Under the pieces are notes generated by a model, which saw only the letters and a list, made by a program, of their open reading frames with translations, did no database searches and was not told the origin of the DNA. Below are positions 1-21,035 of a stretch of 30,000 nucleotides of DNA, one piece after another. Position numbers and translations under genes: made by a program. Position 1 is the stretch's first letter. Every line of letters begins with the position of its first letter. The stretch is from Halocaridina rubra (taxonomy: Eukaryota > Arthropoda > Malacostraca > Decapoda > Atyidae), in the NCBI GenBank assembly GCA_037179515.1, contig JAXCGZ010002328.1, positions 1 to 30,000 on the forward strand, written 5' to 3'.

Positions 1-1321
1 AACCCAACCTTATAGCTTATATCTGCTATACTAAGGAATGAACGCATTCTAACTGAATGCCACATGTTCATATTACAGATTCCCCAACCTCACTCGTGGC
101 TTCATTTTAGCATTTAATTCAATTCCCAATCTCATTCGGGCCATGAAATAACCAATAAGCACATTATATATGTGAAAACATGAATCATTTTTTTACCCCG
201 ACCGGGACTCGAACCTAGGACTTATGATTACTAAGTCAAGGCGCTACCACTACACCACAGAAGGTTAAAAGGAACCCAACCTTATAGCTTATATCTGCTA
301 TACTAAGGAATGAACGCATTCTAACTGAATGCCACATGTTCATATTACAGATTCCCCAACCTCACTCGTGGCTTCATTTTAGCATTTAATTCAATTCCCA
401 ATCTCATTCGGGCCATGAAATAACCAATAAGCACATTATATATGTGAAAACATGAATCATTTTTTTACCCCGACCGGGACTCGAACCTAGGACTTATGAT
501 TACTAAGTCAAGGCGCTACCACTACACCACAGAAGGTTAAAAGGAACCCAACCTTATAGCTTATATCTGCTATACTAAGGAATGAACGCATTCTAACTGA
601 ATGCCACATGTTCATATTACAGATTCCCCAACCTCACTCGTGGCTTCATTTTAGCATTTAATTCAATTCCCAATCTCATTCGGGCCATGAAATAACCAAT
701 AAGCACATTATATATGTGAAAACATGAATCATTTTTTTACCCCGACCGGGACTCGAACCTAGGACTTATGATTACTAAGTCAAGGCGCTACCACTACACC
801 ACAGAAGGTTAAAAGGAACCCAACCTTATAGCTTATATCTGCTATACTAAGGAATGAACGCATTCTAACTGAATGCCACATGTTCATATTACAGATTCCC
901 CAACCTCACTCGTGGCTTCATTTTAGCATTTAATTCAATTCCCAATCTCATTCGGGCCATGAAATAACCAATAAGCACATTATATATGTGAAAACATGAA
1001 TCATTTTTTTACCCCGACCGGGACTCGAACCTAGGACTTATGATTACTAAGTCAAGGCGCTACCACTACACCACAGAAGGTTAAAAGGAACCCAACCTTA
1101 TAGCTTATATCTGCTATACTAAGGAATGAACGCATTCTAACTGAATGCCACATGTTCATATTACAGATTCCCCAACCTCACTCGTGGCTTCATTTTAGCA
1201 TTTAATTCAATTCCCAATCTCATTCGGGCCATGAAATAACCAATAAGCACATTATATATGTGAAAACATGAATCATTTTTTTTACCCCGACCGGGACTCG
1301 AACCTAGGACTTATGACTTAC
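1..1321 (-). repeat. Minus-oriented tandem array of the 272-bp tRNA-like unit (left arm)
   Basis: Four complete units (1-272, 273-544, 545-816, 817-1088) and a partial fifth (1089-1321) lie head-to-tail. The period is exactly 272 bp. By eye the copies are identical; the only difference seen is 8 T instead of 7 in the homopolymer of the fifth copy (about 1276-1283). Each unit has a tRNA-like segment of 72 bp on the minus strand (194-265, 466-537, 738-809, 1010-1081, and a half at 1283-1321) and a body of about 200 bp with no coding potential. The window starts inside the array, so it probably continues upstream. The identity between copies means either very recent amplification, strong homogenisation, or an assembly that duplicated one read. 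Confidence 0.95.
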
Positions 1322-6600
<5,279 letters not shown>

Positions 6601-7660
6601 TTATGTATATATGCATGTGTGTAATTATGCATATATCTAAGGTGAAATTGACTGATTTCAGATAAATATGGGTTGCGTGTGGTGGTCATCGATGTTGAAT
6701 GCGTATATGAAGAGATTTAAAAGGGAAGTACATACAAAAAGTATATGAACGGCATTACTGGGTGAGAATGGAACGCAACTGAAAAGGAATGTTTTGCTCT
6801 TAGTGAATAATATTGGTTTTTATAACTATATATTTAATTGAAGCAGTTGGTAGTTGAGTTTGTAAATGTGTGTGATAAAATGATCTTATTGACAAATGTT
6901 GGTAAATATTAAATTACGAGTTGTCATTGGAATATTGATGTTCGCAGGTTGAAAATGAGAGTGAGTGGGGAATATTCTCGAGGCTATGGAGAGCACTAGA
7001 TATATAAGATCGCATGTAGCAGTGAATAAACGATTGGATCTGGAGGTGAACACTTGAGTGAAGAAATGTGATAAATATCTATTTAGGATGAAAATTGCGA
7101 TGAGAAATAACCAGTTAGGAATTATTGCAAAAATACGTTGCATAAAGGAGTGATTAAAGCATTGTTTGACTCTTGGTACATATGGAGTACTTATTCCTCT
7201 CGATTGTGAAAAGTCCAATATTGTCATCGCATAACTAAGTCTTAAACAGTATCACCATCAAATAATTTCTTGTACTTTATATGCCTGAATGCTTATTCAC
7301 CTTAATGTGATTTCCCTAAAAGTGACCTAGTGTGCATGTGTGTGTTTATATGTCTGTGGGTGTGCATGTGTGCTTTAATTTGGGTGCTTGAATGTGTTTA
7401 TTCGCTATTTCAAGTATATAATTCAATGTAAAATGTTAAAGTTCATAATTTCTACTATGTTTTAGGTGTATCCTGGCTCACTAGTCACTACATGGCAAGA
7501 CCATGATTGATTTTTTTCACACTAAATTATATAATTCGTATTACCTCTCGGTTGACTAAAAGGGTAAACACCCAAAGACAACAGACCATTTAAGGTTTAT
7601 AATAAGAATCAGTGAAAAATATGTGCAAGTCATTGAATGAAATACATGCACTTGCGTTCA
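6601..7660. other. AT-rich intergenic sequence, no gene recognised
   Basis: Unique-looking sequence with a small patch of GT-rich low complexity near 7330-7400. A minus-strand open frame at 6886-7227 (113 codons) has a hydrophobic stretch, but I recognise no domain, splice context or homologue, and AT-rich DNA produces such frames by chance. Confidence 0.6.
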
Positions 7661-11327
<3,667 letters not shown>

Positions 11328-11612
11328 CTAGTTAGGAGAATAAATATATTTTACCTTTGTTTAGATAAAATATTTCAAGAAATTTTGGTCCCCTTGAATG
11401 ATGAAGCTTTGATATTAAAGGAAGGAGCAGAAAGAGAGAACAATGATTAGGATATCTTCAAGTCATACTATGGGATGAATATTATAAAGGATGCAATAAT
11501 TATTAGGGAATAAGATTCTATAGGAATATCACTGACGTTTTTCCATATCTCAAATATAAATTTTATGCATATCTTTTTCTCCGAAGCAGTTTTTAATTCA
11601 TGAAATATCTTT

Positions 11613-11686
11613 TGCCCCTAACAGAGACTCGAGCCTAGGACATATCATCAGTGTGCCAGAGCTCTTCTAACTTTACCACCGAAAGT
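11613..11686 (-). pseudogene. Diverged minus-oriented tRNA-like segment
   Basis: On the minus strand this holds an A-box-like stretch (GGTGGTAAAGTTAGAAGAGC) and a B-box-like GGCTCGAGTCT about 30 bp downstream, in the same order as the 272-bp unit. The middle differs from the main unit, so it is either an old copy or a related tRNA-derived family. It is followed at 11696-11707 by the 12-bp palindrome AGAATGCATTCT and then, about 60 bp further on, by plus-oriented copies of the unit. Confidence 0.55.
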
Positions 11687-11770
11687 CTAAAAGAAGAATG
11701 CATTCTATTGTATCTTTTTATGTTTATATAACTGTCTTCATGATGTCACTCTCTTCTTGCTTCCACATAG

Positions 11771-12477
<707 letters not shown>

Positions 12478-13129
12478 ATAATTTTAGTGATATACTTGAT
12501 ATTTCTAAGATAAGGGTCGGTTTCTTACTTTTGATTAATAAACTCGCGGCAATTCTTATTTTAACTTGGTCTTTTCCTCTATATAATATTGAATATTCTT
12601 CATTGAGTATATACATTTTGCAGATGGTTTCACAGTGGTTTCCAATAGAGGACTGAAGAGGCCTTGATACAAATTTGTTTGTTTTATAACTCTTCCCAGC
12701 ATGTTCAGATATTCGAACAGCTAACGACCTTGTTGTCGAGCCTATATAACAACTTTCACAAGTTGTGCATTTATATAAATATGCAATATCCGAACACCAC
12801 TTGGAAGGTATTATGTCCTTATTGTGGAAGAAAGTTCTTAATTTGAAAAAATTGACATGGACCCCATTTAATTTTATCTGTGGAAAATATTCATTGCAAG
12901 TCATTTTAAGTTTTTCATTTATATATTTACAAATCTCATCACCCTGGAAAGAAAGCGTTATATAAACCTCTTCTTTTTTAGCAATGTGTAATATTTATTT
13001 GTTGGTGAATATATTATTCAGAAACTTTCGGAGGGATGTATGAAATAGCCTTTCTGGGTATCCATTAAGGAAGTAGTTTTCCAAGTTTATAATTAATCTA
13101 AGACTTTCTAAAGAAAAACCTATTTCTTC
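12478..13129 (-). pseudogene. Penelope-like element: RT tail and GIY-YIG endonuclease, degenerate
   Basis: Penelope-like elements encode a reverse transcriptase followed by a GIY-YIG nuclease that nicks the target. One minus-strand frame runs from the (AAT)n edge to about 12480. The segment ENYFLNGYPERLF (about 13080-13040) matches the region after the RT; it is followed by an in-frame TAA at 12997-12995. The nuclease domain follows: [11 protein letters not shown] then [19 protein letters not shown] (about 12790-12690), with the YIG core, the conserved Arg and the His. Near the C-terminus, [16 protein letters not shown] carries Ala (GCG, 12547-12545) where family members normally have the metal-binding Glu. 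The RT palm is missing, replaced by (AAT)n, and the frame ends against (AT)n. The copy is therefore truncated at both ends and probably inactive. Having the nuclease C-terminal places it among canonical EN-plus Penelope elements. Confidence 0.85.
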
Positions 13130-13565
<436 letters not shown>

Positions 13566-13712
13566 GCCTCAACGTATTCCCTGCGTGTCGTAAGAGGCCA
13601 CAAAAAGTGGACGGGGCGAGGGGACTGGGATTACCCCCTTTGTATTAACCTCCTGTGAGACGTCAAAGAAGAAGGGGAGTAGATGGGAGAGTAACTTTTC
13701 CCAAACTCTAGT

Positions 13713-14556
13713 TTTGGGGTGTCTAAATGTGCGTGGTTGTAGTACGATAGAGAGCAAAAGATGTGAGATTGGATATATGTTTGGTAGGAGGAGGATGGAT
13801 GTATTGTCATTGTGTGAGACGAAGATGATAGGAAAAGGAGAAGTGGCATTTGGTGATGTGACGGATAGGGTGTCTGGGGTTGAAAGGGGGAGAGCGAGAG
13901 AAGGTGTGGCATTATTGCTGAGTGAATGGATGGTAAATAAGGTAGTGGAATGGAAAGATGTGTCATCTAGGCTAATGTGAATGAGGGCTACGATAGGTAG
14001 GGAATGTTCGGCTTTTGTTAGTGCGTATGGGCCACGATGTGAGAGAAGTGAAGAAGAGCGGGATGAATTCTGGAATGAATTAACTAGGTGTGTGGATGGA
14101 CTGAGTAGATGGAACTATGTAGTTGTGTTGGGCGACTTGAATGCCAGAGTGGGTGATGAAGAGGTAGAAGGTTTGTAGGAAAGCATGTGGTACCAAGTGG
14201 AATTGAGAGTGTCGAGAGACTGTTAGATATGTGTGTGGAGCAAGAGTTGGTGATAGGCAATACTTTTTTTCAAGAAGTTAATAAATAATTATGCATGAAT
14301 GAAAGTGGAAAATGGAAGGGTGAGAGAAAGAGCATTGATGGATTATGTGTTGGTAGCAAAGAGCATGATTGGTAGAGTGATAGATGTGCATGCATTTAGG
14401 GGTGTGGCTACTGGGAAGTCTGATCAGTTTTTGGTTGAAGCAAAAGTGGTAGTAGCAAAAGAGTGGGGAAATAGAGTGAGGGGTTGTAGAAGGGAAATGG
14501 TGAAGGTGGAAGAGTTGAAAAAGCCAGAGAAGAGACAGGAATATCAGGAAAGGTAG
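13713..14556 (+). pseudogene. RTE-like AP endonuclease domain, degenerate
   Basis: Encodes the apurinic-type endonuclease that nicks target DNA for target-primed reverse transcription. Visible motifs in order are LGCLNVRGC (13713), LCETKM with the catalytic Glu (about 13810), YGPRC (about 14025), LGDLNARVGD (14127-14156) with the Asp and Asn, and GKSDQFLVEA (about 14412), where Gln replaces the His of the usual SDH box. A TGA at 13978-13980 interrupts the frame at a place where the downstream sequence continues in phase. A TAG at 14176-14178 and the following stretch point to a frameshift before 14299. The SDH-to-SDQ change alone should abolish nicking. Confidence 0.82.
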
Positions 14557-14653
14557 AAAGTGGCATATGACAGGGTGAAGAAAGAGAAGTTGGGGAGTTA
14601 GGGGAGGAATGGGGGTTGATTAAAGAATGTGTTGTGGGACATGCAAGTGATGT

Positions 14654-15028
14654 GTGTGGAAAGAGGTTGTTGGAGGTGGCATGAGGAGGGGCAGCGAGTG
14701 GTGGAATGAAGGGGTGAATATGAAGGTGGAAGAGAAAAAGAGGGCTTTTGAGGAATGGCTGCAGTGTAACAGTAGGGAGAAGTATGAAAGATATTGGGAG
14801 AAAAATGTAGACACCAAGCAGAAGGTAGAGGAAGAGAAGAGGTTGGCAAATGTTAGGTGGGGACAGAATTTTAGTGGGTCATATGAGGAGAATAAAAAGA
14901 AGTTTTGAAAAGAAGTGAAGAGAGTAAAGAAGGGTGGATCGAAGATGGAAGAGATAGTGAAAGATGTGAATGGACAGATGCTAAGAGGGAGCGATACAAG
15001 GAAAAGATGGTAAGAATATTTTGAGTGC
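14654..15028 (+). pseudogene. Linker between endonuclease and RT of the RTE-like element
   Basis: Lys/Glu-rich coding remnant (for example WKEVVGGGMRRG, then EEKKRAFEEWLQC) in a different frame from the endonuclease piece, so at least one indel lies between 14556 and 14654. It ends at a TGA (14906-14908). Further decayed frame runs to the RT, with an in-frame TAA at RW*EYFECLL just before 15029. Such Lys/Glu-rich linkers are usual between EN and RT in RTE-type elements. Confidence 0.65.
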
Positions 15029-16630
15029 TTGCTGAATGTTAAGGAAGATAGAGAGGCAACAATATTGGGAGTGGGGGTTGTTCAAGTGCCAGTTATGAGA
15101 GATGAAAATGAGACAGAGATTACAGGAGAGGAGTTGAAAAGGGCATTGTATGAAGCAAAAGCAGCTAGAGCACCTGGTATGGATGGTTTGAAAATGGAGA
15201 TGTTGAAAGAAGGGTGTGTGATTGCATTGAAATGGTTAGTGAGAGTGTTTGATAAATGCTTCATGTTGTCAATGGTGCCAGTGGAATGGGTGATTGCTTG
15301 TATAGTGCCTCTATATAAAGGTAAGGGAGATGTGTATGAAAGCTGTAATTTTAGGGGTATAAGATTGTTGATTGTGGTAGGAATAGTGTATGGTAGGATA
15401 CTGGTTAATAGGATTAGGGATAAGACAGAAAATGTGATCGTGGAAGTGCAGAGTGGTTTTAGGAGAGGTAGAGGTTGTATAAATCAGATTTTTATAGTTA
15501 CGCAGTTATGTGAGAAATATTTAGCAAAGAGTAAGGATGCTTATTTTGCATTTTTGGATCTGGATAAAGAGTATGATAGAGTTGATAGAGAGGCAATGTG
15601 GATTGTTTTAAGGTTATGTGGAATTGATGGTAAATTGTTGCATGCAGTGAAGAGTTTGCATGAGGGCAGTAGAGCTTGTGTTAGGGTAGGGAATGAAGTG
15701 AGTGAGTGGTTTCCAGTGAGTGTGGGACTGAGACAGAGATGTGTGCCGTCACCATGGCTGCTCAGTTTGTATATTGATGAAGTTGTAAAAGTGGTGAATG
15801 AGCAGGCGCGTGATTGAGGTTTGAGAATGGTAGATGGGAATGATAACGAGTGGGAGCTAAATCAGTTGCTGTTTGCAGATGATACTGTGGTGATGGCAGA
15901 TTCAGTTGAGAAGCTGTGTCAGTTAGTGTCAGAATTTGGAATGGTGTGAGAGAGAAGGAAGTTGCGAGTGAATGTGTGACAGAGTAATGTTATGAGGTGT
16001 ACAAGAAATGAGAATGGTGCTGGATTGAATGTTACTTTGAATGGAGAGACACTTGAGGAAGTTGATCAGTTTAATTATTTAAGCTCGGTTATAGCTGCAA
16101 ATGGTGGAGTGAAAGCAGATGTGTGTCACAGAGTAAAAGAAGGATTTAAAGTGTTGGGTGCGTTAAAAGGAGTGATGAAGAATAGAGGGTTGGAAATTAA
16201 TGTTAAGAAAGCTTTGTATGAGAAAGTTGCTGTGCAAACTGTGATGTATGAATCAGAGTTATGGGGTATGAAAGTAAGTGAGAGATGGAAACTAAATGTG
16301 TTTGAGATAAAATACCTGATGAGTATGATTGGTGTATCTCGGTTGGATAGGGTTAGGAATGATGTGGTGAGAGCAAGAATGGGTGTGAGGAGAGAATTTG
16401 CAGCCAGAGTAGATATGAATGTTCTGAGATGGTTTGGCCATGTGGAAAGGATGGATGATGAAAGACTGCTGAAAAAGTTGATGAATACGAGACTTGATGG
16501 GTTAAATGCTAGAGGCAGGCCTAGCTTAGGGTGGATGGATGGAGTAAGGAGAGCCCTTAATGATAGGAGGACGAATGTGAGGGATGCAAGTGAACATGCA
16601 AGGATAGGAATGAGTGGCGAACGATTGTGA
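15029..16630 (+). pseudogene. RTE-like reverse transcriptase and C-terminal region, three stops
   Basis: This is the polymerase that copies the element RNA at the nicked target. Motifs in order: APGMDGLKMEML (about 15170), CNFRGIRLL (about 15345), VQSGFRRGRGC (about 15445), FLDLDKEYDRV (about 15554, palm motif A with the first Asp), VGLRQRCVPSPWL (about 15720, where the usual Gly after RQ is Arg), and LFADDTVVM (about 15868, motif C with both Asp). The C-terminal part holds YESELWGM and RWFGHVERMDD (about 16428), typical of RTE-type proteins. TGA codons at 15815, 15947 and 15977 interrupt one otherwise continuous frame that ends at 16630. They look like point mutations, not recoding, since the rest of the element is also broken. 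Confidence 0.88.
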
Positions 16631-16898
16631 CGCAGCTCTGATGGGCATCTGCTGATACCACGGGGCTTCATCTTGCAAGAGGTAGCCCTATGGTAGGGGT
16701 AGTAGGGGTGTTGGCATTCATGAAGCAACGCAGGTTATGGAAGAGCCAGGAGGATGGGCTGTGGCACTCCGGCAGTGCCATCTGAACGGTCGCTAGCTCC
16801 CTCGTCATTGCCCATAGAGCAAAGTAATAACTTTATTGTTTCTTTTTTTATGTCGGCTACCCCCCAGTTGGGGGAGATAGCCAAGGTAGATAGATAGA

Positions 16899-17066
<168 letters not shown>

Positions 17067-17954
17067 GAATAAGAATAATAATCAAAGTAGTCTTGAATAT
17101 ATTTCAAGATAGTTTATTTTTATGTAGATAATGTAAGTGTCGTTTTGCATGGTAGGTACAATTATTGTAGTTTCAGTGCATGTATGCAGATCTACTGACA
17201 TTGTATGTATGCTTATTTAATTAAATCAAATTTACAGGTATGATTATATATTCCTTTATATTGAGTATGTATAAGTGTTCTTATGCATAGTGTATGTATA
17301 GCTCAGAAGTCGAGAGCAAAATCTGCTTTGCTAGGCTTTCTGGCAATCAATCTTTTACCGCATCATGAAAACGTCGATTACTTAGTGTAAACACAGAGTT
17401 CTTTGCAATTATAATTTTCCACGTGGTCATTACATGTTTTTTGTGTGCCGAATGGACGATATATATAATGTCATTGTGAAATTTTGTTCTAACGATTATG
17501 AAAAATGTGATTGATAGAGTTTCATGAGTTATTTTATTTGTGTCTTTATTCTCAGTTGCTCTCGTGAGATGCTACGAGACACTCATGTTTATTTGCGGTG
17601 CTTGTAAGTTTGATAATGAGAAATTAGTTGCTCATGTGCTGCTGTGAGACTCTCAAGTAGAAGAACGTAGTAGAGATCCGTGGATCAGAAGATATTCGAG
17701 TTTAATACGGAGTTCCATGATTGCTGACGACATCAGGGTTTTCCTGATAGATGAGTACAGATCTAACTTATTTCTAACAATGTTTATAACTACTTGTGAG
17801 GGACAGAATGAGCTCATTTAATAGAACACTCATAGGTAGCATGTATGCTGGAAAATTCATTATTCTGTATGAGGAAGTTCTAATTTTAAGGTGAGGAGAG
17901 TTTATTTGATAATTCACATATCAGCAGTTCACAAGCCCCTTATAAAATATTTAC
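17067..17954. other. Intergenic sequence, no gene recognised
   Basis: About 890 bp without a convincing frame. An imperfect repeat is visible: AGTTGCTCTCGTGAG...GAGACACTCA (about 17555-17585) and AGTTGCTCATGTG...GAGACTCTCA (about 17626-17655), roughly 70 bp apart. It might hold the 5' UTR of the CR1/L2-like element that follows, but I cannot show this. Confidence 0.5.
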
Positions 17955-19130
17955 ATGTATGCCTATGCATATATGCAACACAACTCACACCGACAGTTTC
18001 TTAATAATCCACCAGACTTTTCGTTTTACTTGTATCCTGTAACAAGGGATGAAGTCACTAAATATATAAAAACCTTAAAACCAAATACAGCATCGGGATA
18101 TGATGAAATTCCATCAAAACTACTCCAGGTCACTGCCCATCACATTGGTACCCAACTTACCCACATAATCAATCTATGTTTTCAGCAAAGATGTTTTCCA
18201 GACAAACTAAAATGTGCTAAAGTAATACATATATTTAAGTCAGGCACTCAAGATGATGAAAATAACTATAGACCTATATCAATCTTACCGTCCTTCAGTA
18301 AAGTGTTTGAAAAAACAATTGTTCACAGACTTAAAGAATTATTTGAAAAGTTCAACCTATTATCTGAAAATCAAAATGGATTCCGTAACAATAACACCAC
18401 TGAAAAAGCAATAATGAACTTTACAAGTGATGTTTATCAAAATTTGCAAAATAAAAACTTTGTTGCAGGGGTTTTCCTAGACTTGTCCAAAGCATTTGAC
18501 CCTTTAGACCATGATATACTAATAGAAAAACTAACTTGTGTGGGTATTAGGAGAACACCATTGCATTAATTTAAGATCTACTTGAAAAATAGAAAACAAG
18601 CCGTATATTGTAATGGGAAACCATTTTTGTTGCAAACTATTGAAAGGGTAGTACCACAGGGATCAATACTGGGCCCACTGTTATTTTTAGTTTATATAAA
18701 TAATATTTCCAATGCCAGTAATAAATTCAAATATATTCTTTATGCAGATGACACCAACCTTTTCTTGCATGACAATAACCTTGACCACCTGCATTCTGTT
18801 TTAAATAGTGAAGTAGAAAAAATTAACAACTGGGTCACTGTTAATGAATTAAAGCTAAATGTTTCCAAAACTGACTATATCTTATTTCAAAATAGATCTG
18901 TAGTACACAATATTGGTCAAGTTAATATGAATTTGTATGAAGCTAAAAGAGTTGCTTGTAAGAAATTTTTGGGAGTAATTATTGATGAAAATTGAAGTTG
19001 GAAATATCATATTCAATCTGTCTGCTCAAAACTGTCCAAGACGTGTGGAATTTTGTATAAAATTCGCCATAACCTAACAAATGAGGCTTTAAAAAGCATA
19101 TAATATTCCTTGTGTTATCCTTTACTTACA
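17955..19130 (+). pseudogene. CR1/L2-like reverse transcriptase, N-terminal piece
   Basis: RT domain with clear motifs: TASGYDEIPSKLL (about 18085), NNYRPISILPSFSKVFEK (about 18262), LLSENQNGFRNN (about 18361), FLDLSKAFDPLDHDIL (about 18474, motif A), VPQGSILGPLLFLVYINNI (about 18651, motif B) and YADDTNLFLHD (about 18741, motif C with both Asp). One frame holds throughout apart from three stops: TAA 18567-18569, TGA 18993-18995 and TAA 19101-19103. The catalytic residues are intact, so decay seems moderate. Translation would stop at each nonsense codon, so this is a pseudogene. The first Met at 17955 is probably not the native start. Confidence 0.9.
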
Positions 19131-19852
<722 letters not shown>

Positions 19853-20138
19853 TAATTAATACAGTATAGGTGCTTCATTATGTCAAGGTTAAGGTAAGGC
19901 TACTGTTTTGTTTTATTACAATATAAGTATGAAATTGCTATATTGGAGCTTTTGTTAACTATTGCCGTCATACTTTAAACTATGTGAAATGTATATTAAA
20001 CTGCCTGCCAAGGAGCTCTTGCTCAGCAGGCTAGTGCCTCTGAATATAATGTACATATTTATACCTGTGTGTATGCTGAATATTTGGCAATAAAATCTAT
20101 GACTATGACTATGACTAATATTAATCATATTTTATTAG

Positions 20139-20249
20139 TGGAGGATTTAATTTTGAGATTGTTTGTAGGCCTCTATCGAAGCCGTGTCAGGATTTCCGAA
20201 TTTAAGGGATTATAAGATTGAATGGTAATAACACATGGGAAATCCTCCA
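20139..20249 (+). repeat. Candidate short LTR of the BEL/Pao-like element
   Basis: This 111-bp stretch begins TGGAGGATTT and ends AAATCCTCCA, a perfect 10-bp inverted repeat bounded by TG and CA as in LTRs. It is followed seven bases later by a primer-binding-site-like sequence, and BEL/Pao gag lies downstream on the same strand. The length is very short for a BEL/Pao LTR. It could be an internally deleted LTR or a chance inverted repeat. The 3' LTR is absent because the element is truncated. Confidence 0.45.
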
Positions 20250-20256
20250 CAGCGTT

Positions 20257-20276
20257 TGGTCGTTCGAACCAGATGA
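20257..20276 (+). promoter_or_regulatory. Primer-binding-site-like sequence
   Basis: TGGTCGTTCGAACCAGATGA follows the candidate LTR. It starts with TGG, as a PBS pairing with tRNA-CCA would, and contains TTCGAA, compatible with pairing to a tRNA T-arm. Similar leader sequences occur after LTRs of insect BEL elements as I recall them. The assignment to a particular tRNA is open. Confidence 0.4.
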
Positions 20277-20539
20277 GAATTGGTGTGGTAATGGTAAAGA
20301 AAATGTATATTTTAGATATAAGAAGTTGGTGTAAATATCTACGGTTAAAATCATACATATTTCAGGGGGAAACAGTTGTAAAACATGTATTTGCATGAAT
20401 ATTGCGAACATAACTTTGAAAGTTAAGTGATTGTTGAAATAAATAAGAGTATCTTTTTTCCCGCGTGGATAAAGCTTTTCTCTCTTTGTGGAAACGAAAT
20501 ATACTCTAGTAGTCGAGGGTCCCCTAAGTAAATTGGAAA

Positions 20540-20800
20540 TTAGTACCCAATTTCGGCTGGGTGAACAGTGGTTTTTAGGGGTTTGTGAGATTACATATTT
20601 CCCATTTAACGATGTCTATAATGTCATATTGATATCTTTGTTTACGTAAATATACATAAGTTAGCGACCCACCTAGTGCTGGGTGCACAGTGTCATTTAT
20701 TGGAGGGGCAGTGTGGTTTATATTACACTTTCCATTTGCTATTGCTGACTTAACAGTGTCATTTAATTGATGAATAGTGTGGTTTACACTTTATGGGTTG
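20540..20800 (+). repeat. Diverged direct repeats in the BEL/Pao leader
   Basis: GGCTGGGTGAACAGTG (about 20560) recurs as TGCTGGGTGCACAGTG (about 20678). The stretch ACAGTGTCATTTA...AGTGTGGTTTA at 20687-20722 recurs at 20753-20786, 66 bp further on. This lies in non-coding leader between the PBS-like site and gag. It may be structured RNA or a decayed minisatellite. Confidence 0.5.
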
Positions 20801-21035
20801 GCGTCATAACTGACGAAATTCAATAACTGTATGTTATTATCTTGAGATTTTGGAAGACTGTCCTTTGATACTCTTTACAGAGTGAATGACTGTTGCATTG
20901 TGAATGTATAAAGAAGATCATGGTTTCTTTGATAACACAATTACATTATCTATTTGTTGTCTTTTTTTCCTTATGTTCTATTTGCTTCCTCAATTTGTCA
21001 GTTAAATCTGAGGCATTACAACGTCTTCGGGAATT

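Larger units (their letters stand above)
13566..16898 (+). mobile_element. RTE-like non-LTR retrotransposon, nearly full length, inactive
   Basis: At about 3.3 kb this has the length expected of an RTE element. It begins with a conserved-looking leader (CTGCGTGTCGTAAGAGGCC, 13580-13598), followed by an AP endonuclease (about 13713-14556), a charged linker, a reverse transcriptase (15029-15990), the C-terminal RTE region (to 16630), and a 3' UTR ending in GATAGATAGATGATAAT, which merges into (AAT)n. A C/G hairpin (TACCCCCCAGTTGGGGGA, 16859-16876) lies about 22 bp before the tail. The reading frame is broken by several stops and at least two frameshifts. Clade assignment rests on the C-terminal motifs and overall layout; RTE or a near relative is likely. 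Confidence 0.85.

Noticed and set aside
6886..7227. 113-codon minus-strand open frame
   Set aside because: No recognisable domain or homologue. A frame of this length is expected by chance in a window this size.
13631..13966. 111-codon minus-strand open frame
   Set aside because: It is antisense to the RTE-like endonuclease start; its Ser/Pro-rich composition reflects the purine-rich coding strand.
15815..15979. Three in-frame TGA codons in the first RTE-like RT as possible recoding
   Set aside because: TAA and TAG stops and frameshifts elsewhere in the same element show ordinary decay. The surrounding sequence is TG-rich, which favours TGA by point mutation.
16126..16728. 200-codon minus-strand open frame
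   Set aside because: It is antisense to the RTE-like C-terminal region, which has clear motifs on the plus strand.
17067..17954. Missing N-terminal part of the Penelope-like RT on the far side of the RTE insertion
   Set aside because: I looked on the minus strand for RT motifs continuing from 13130 and found none, so a simple insertion of the RTE into an otherwise complete Penelope copy is not supported.
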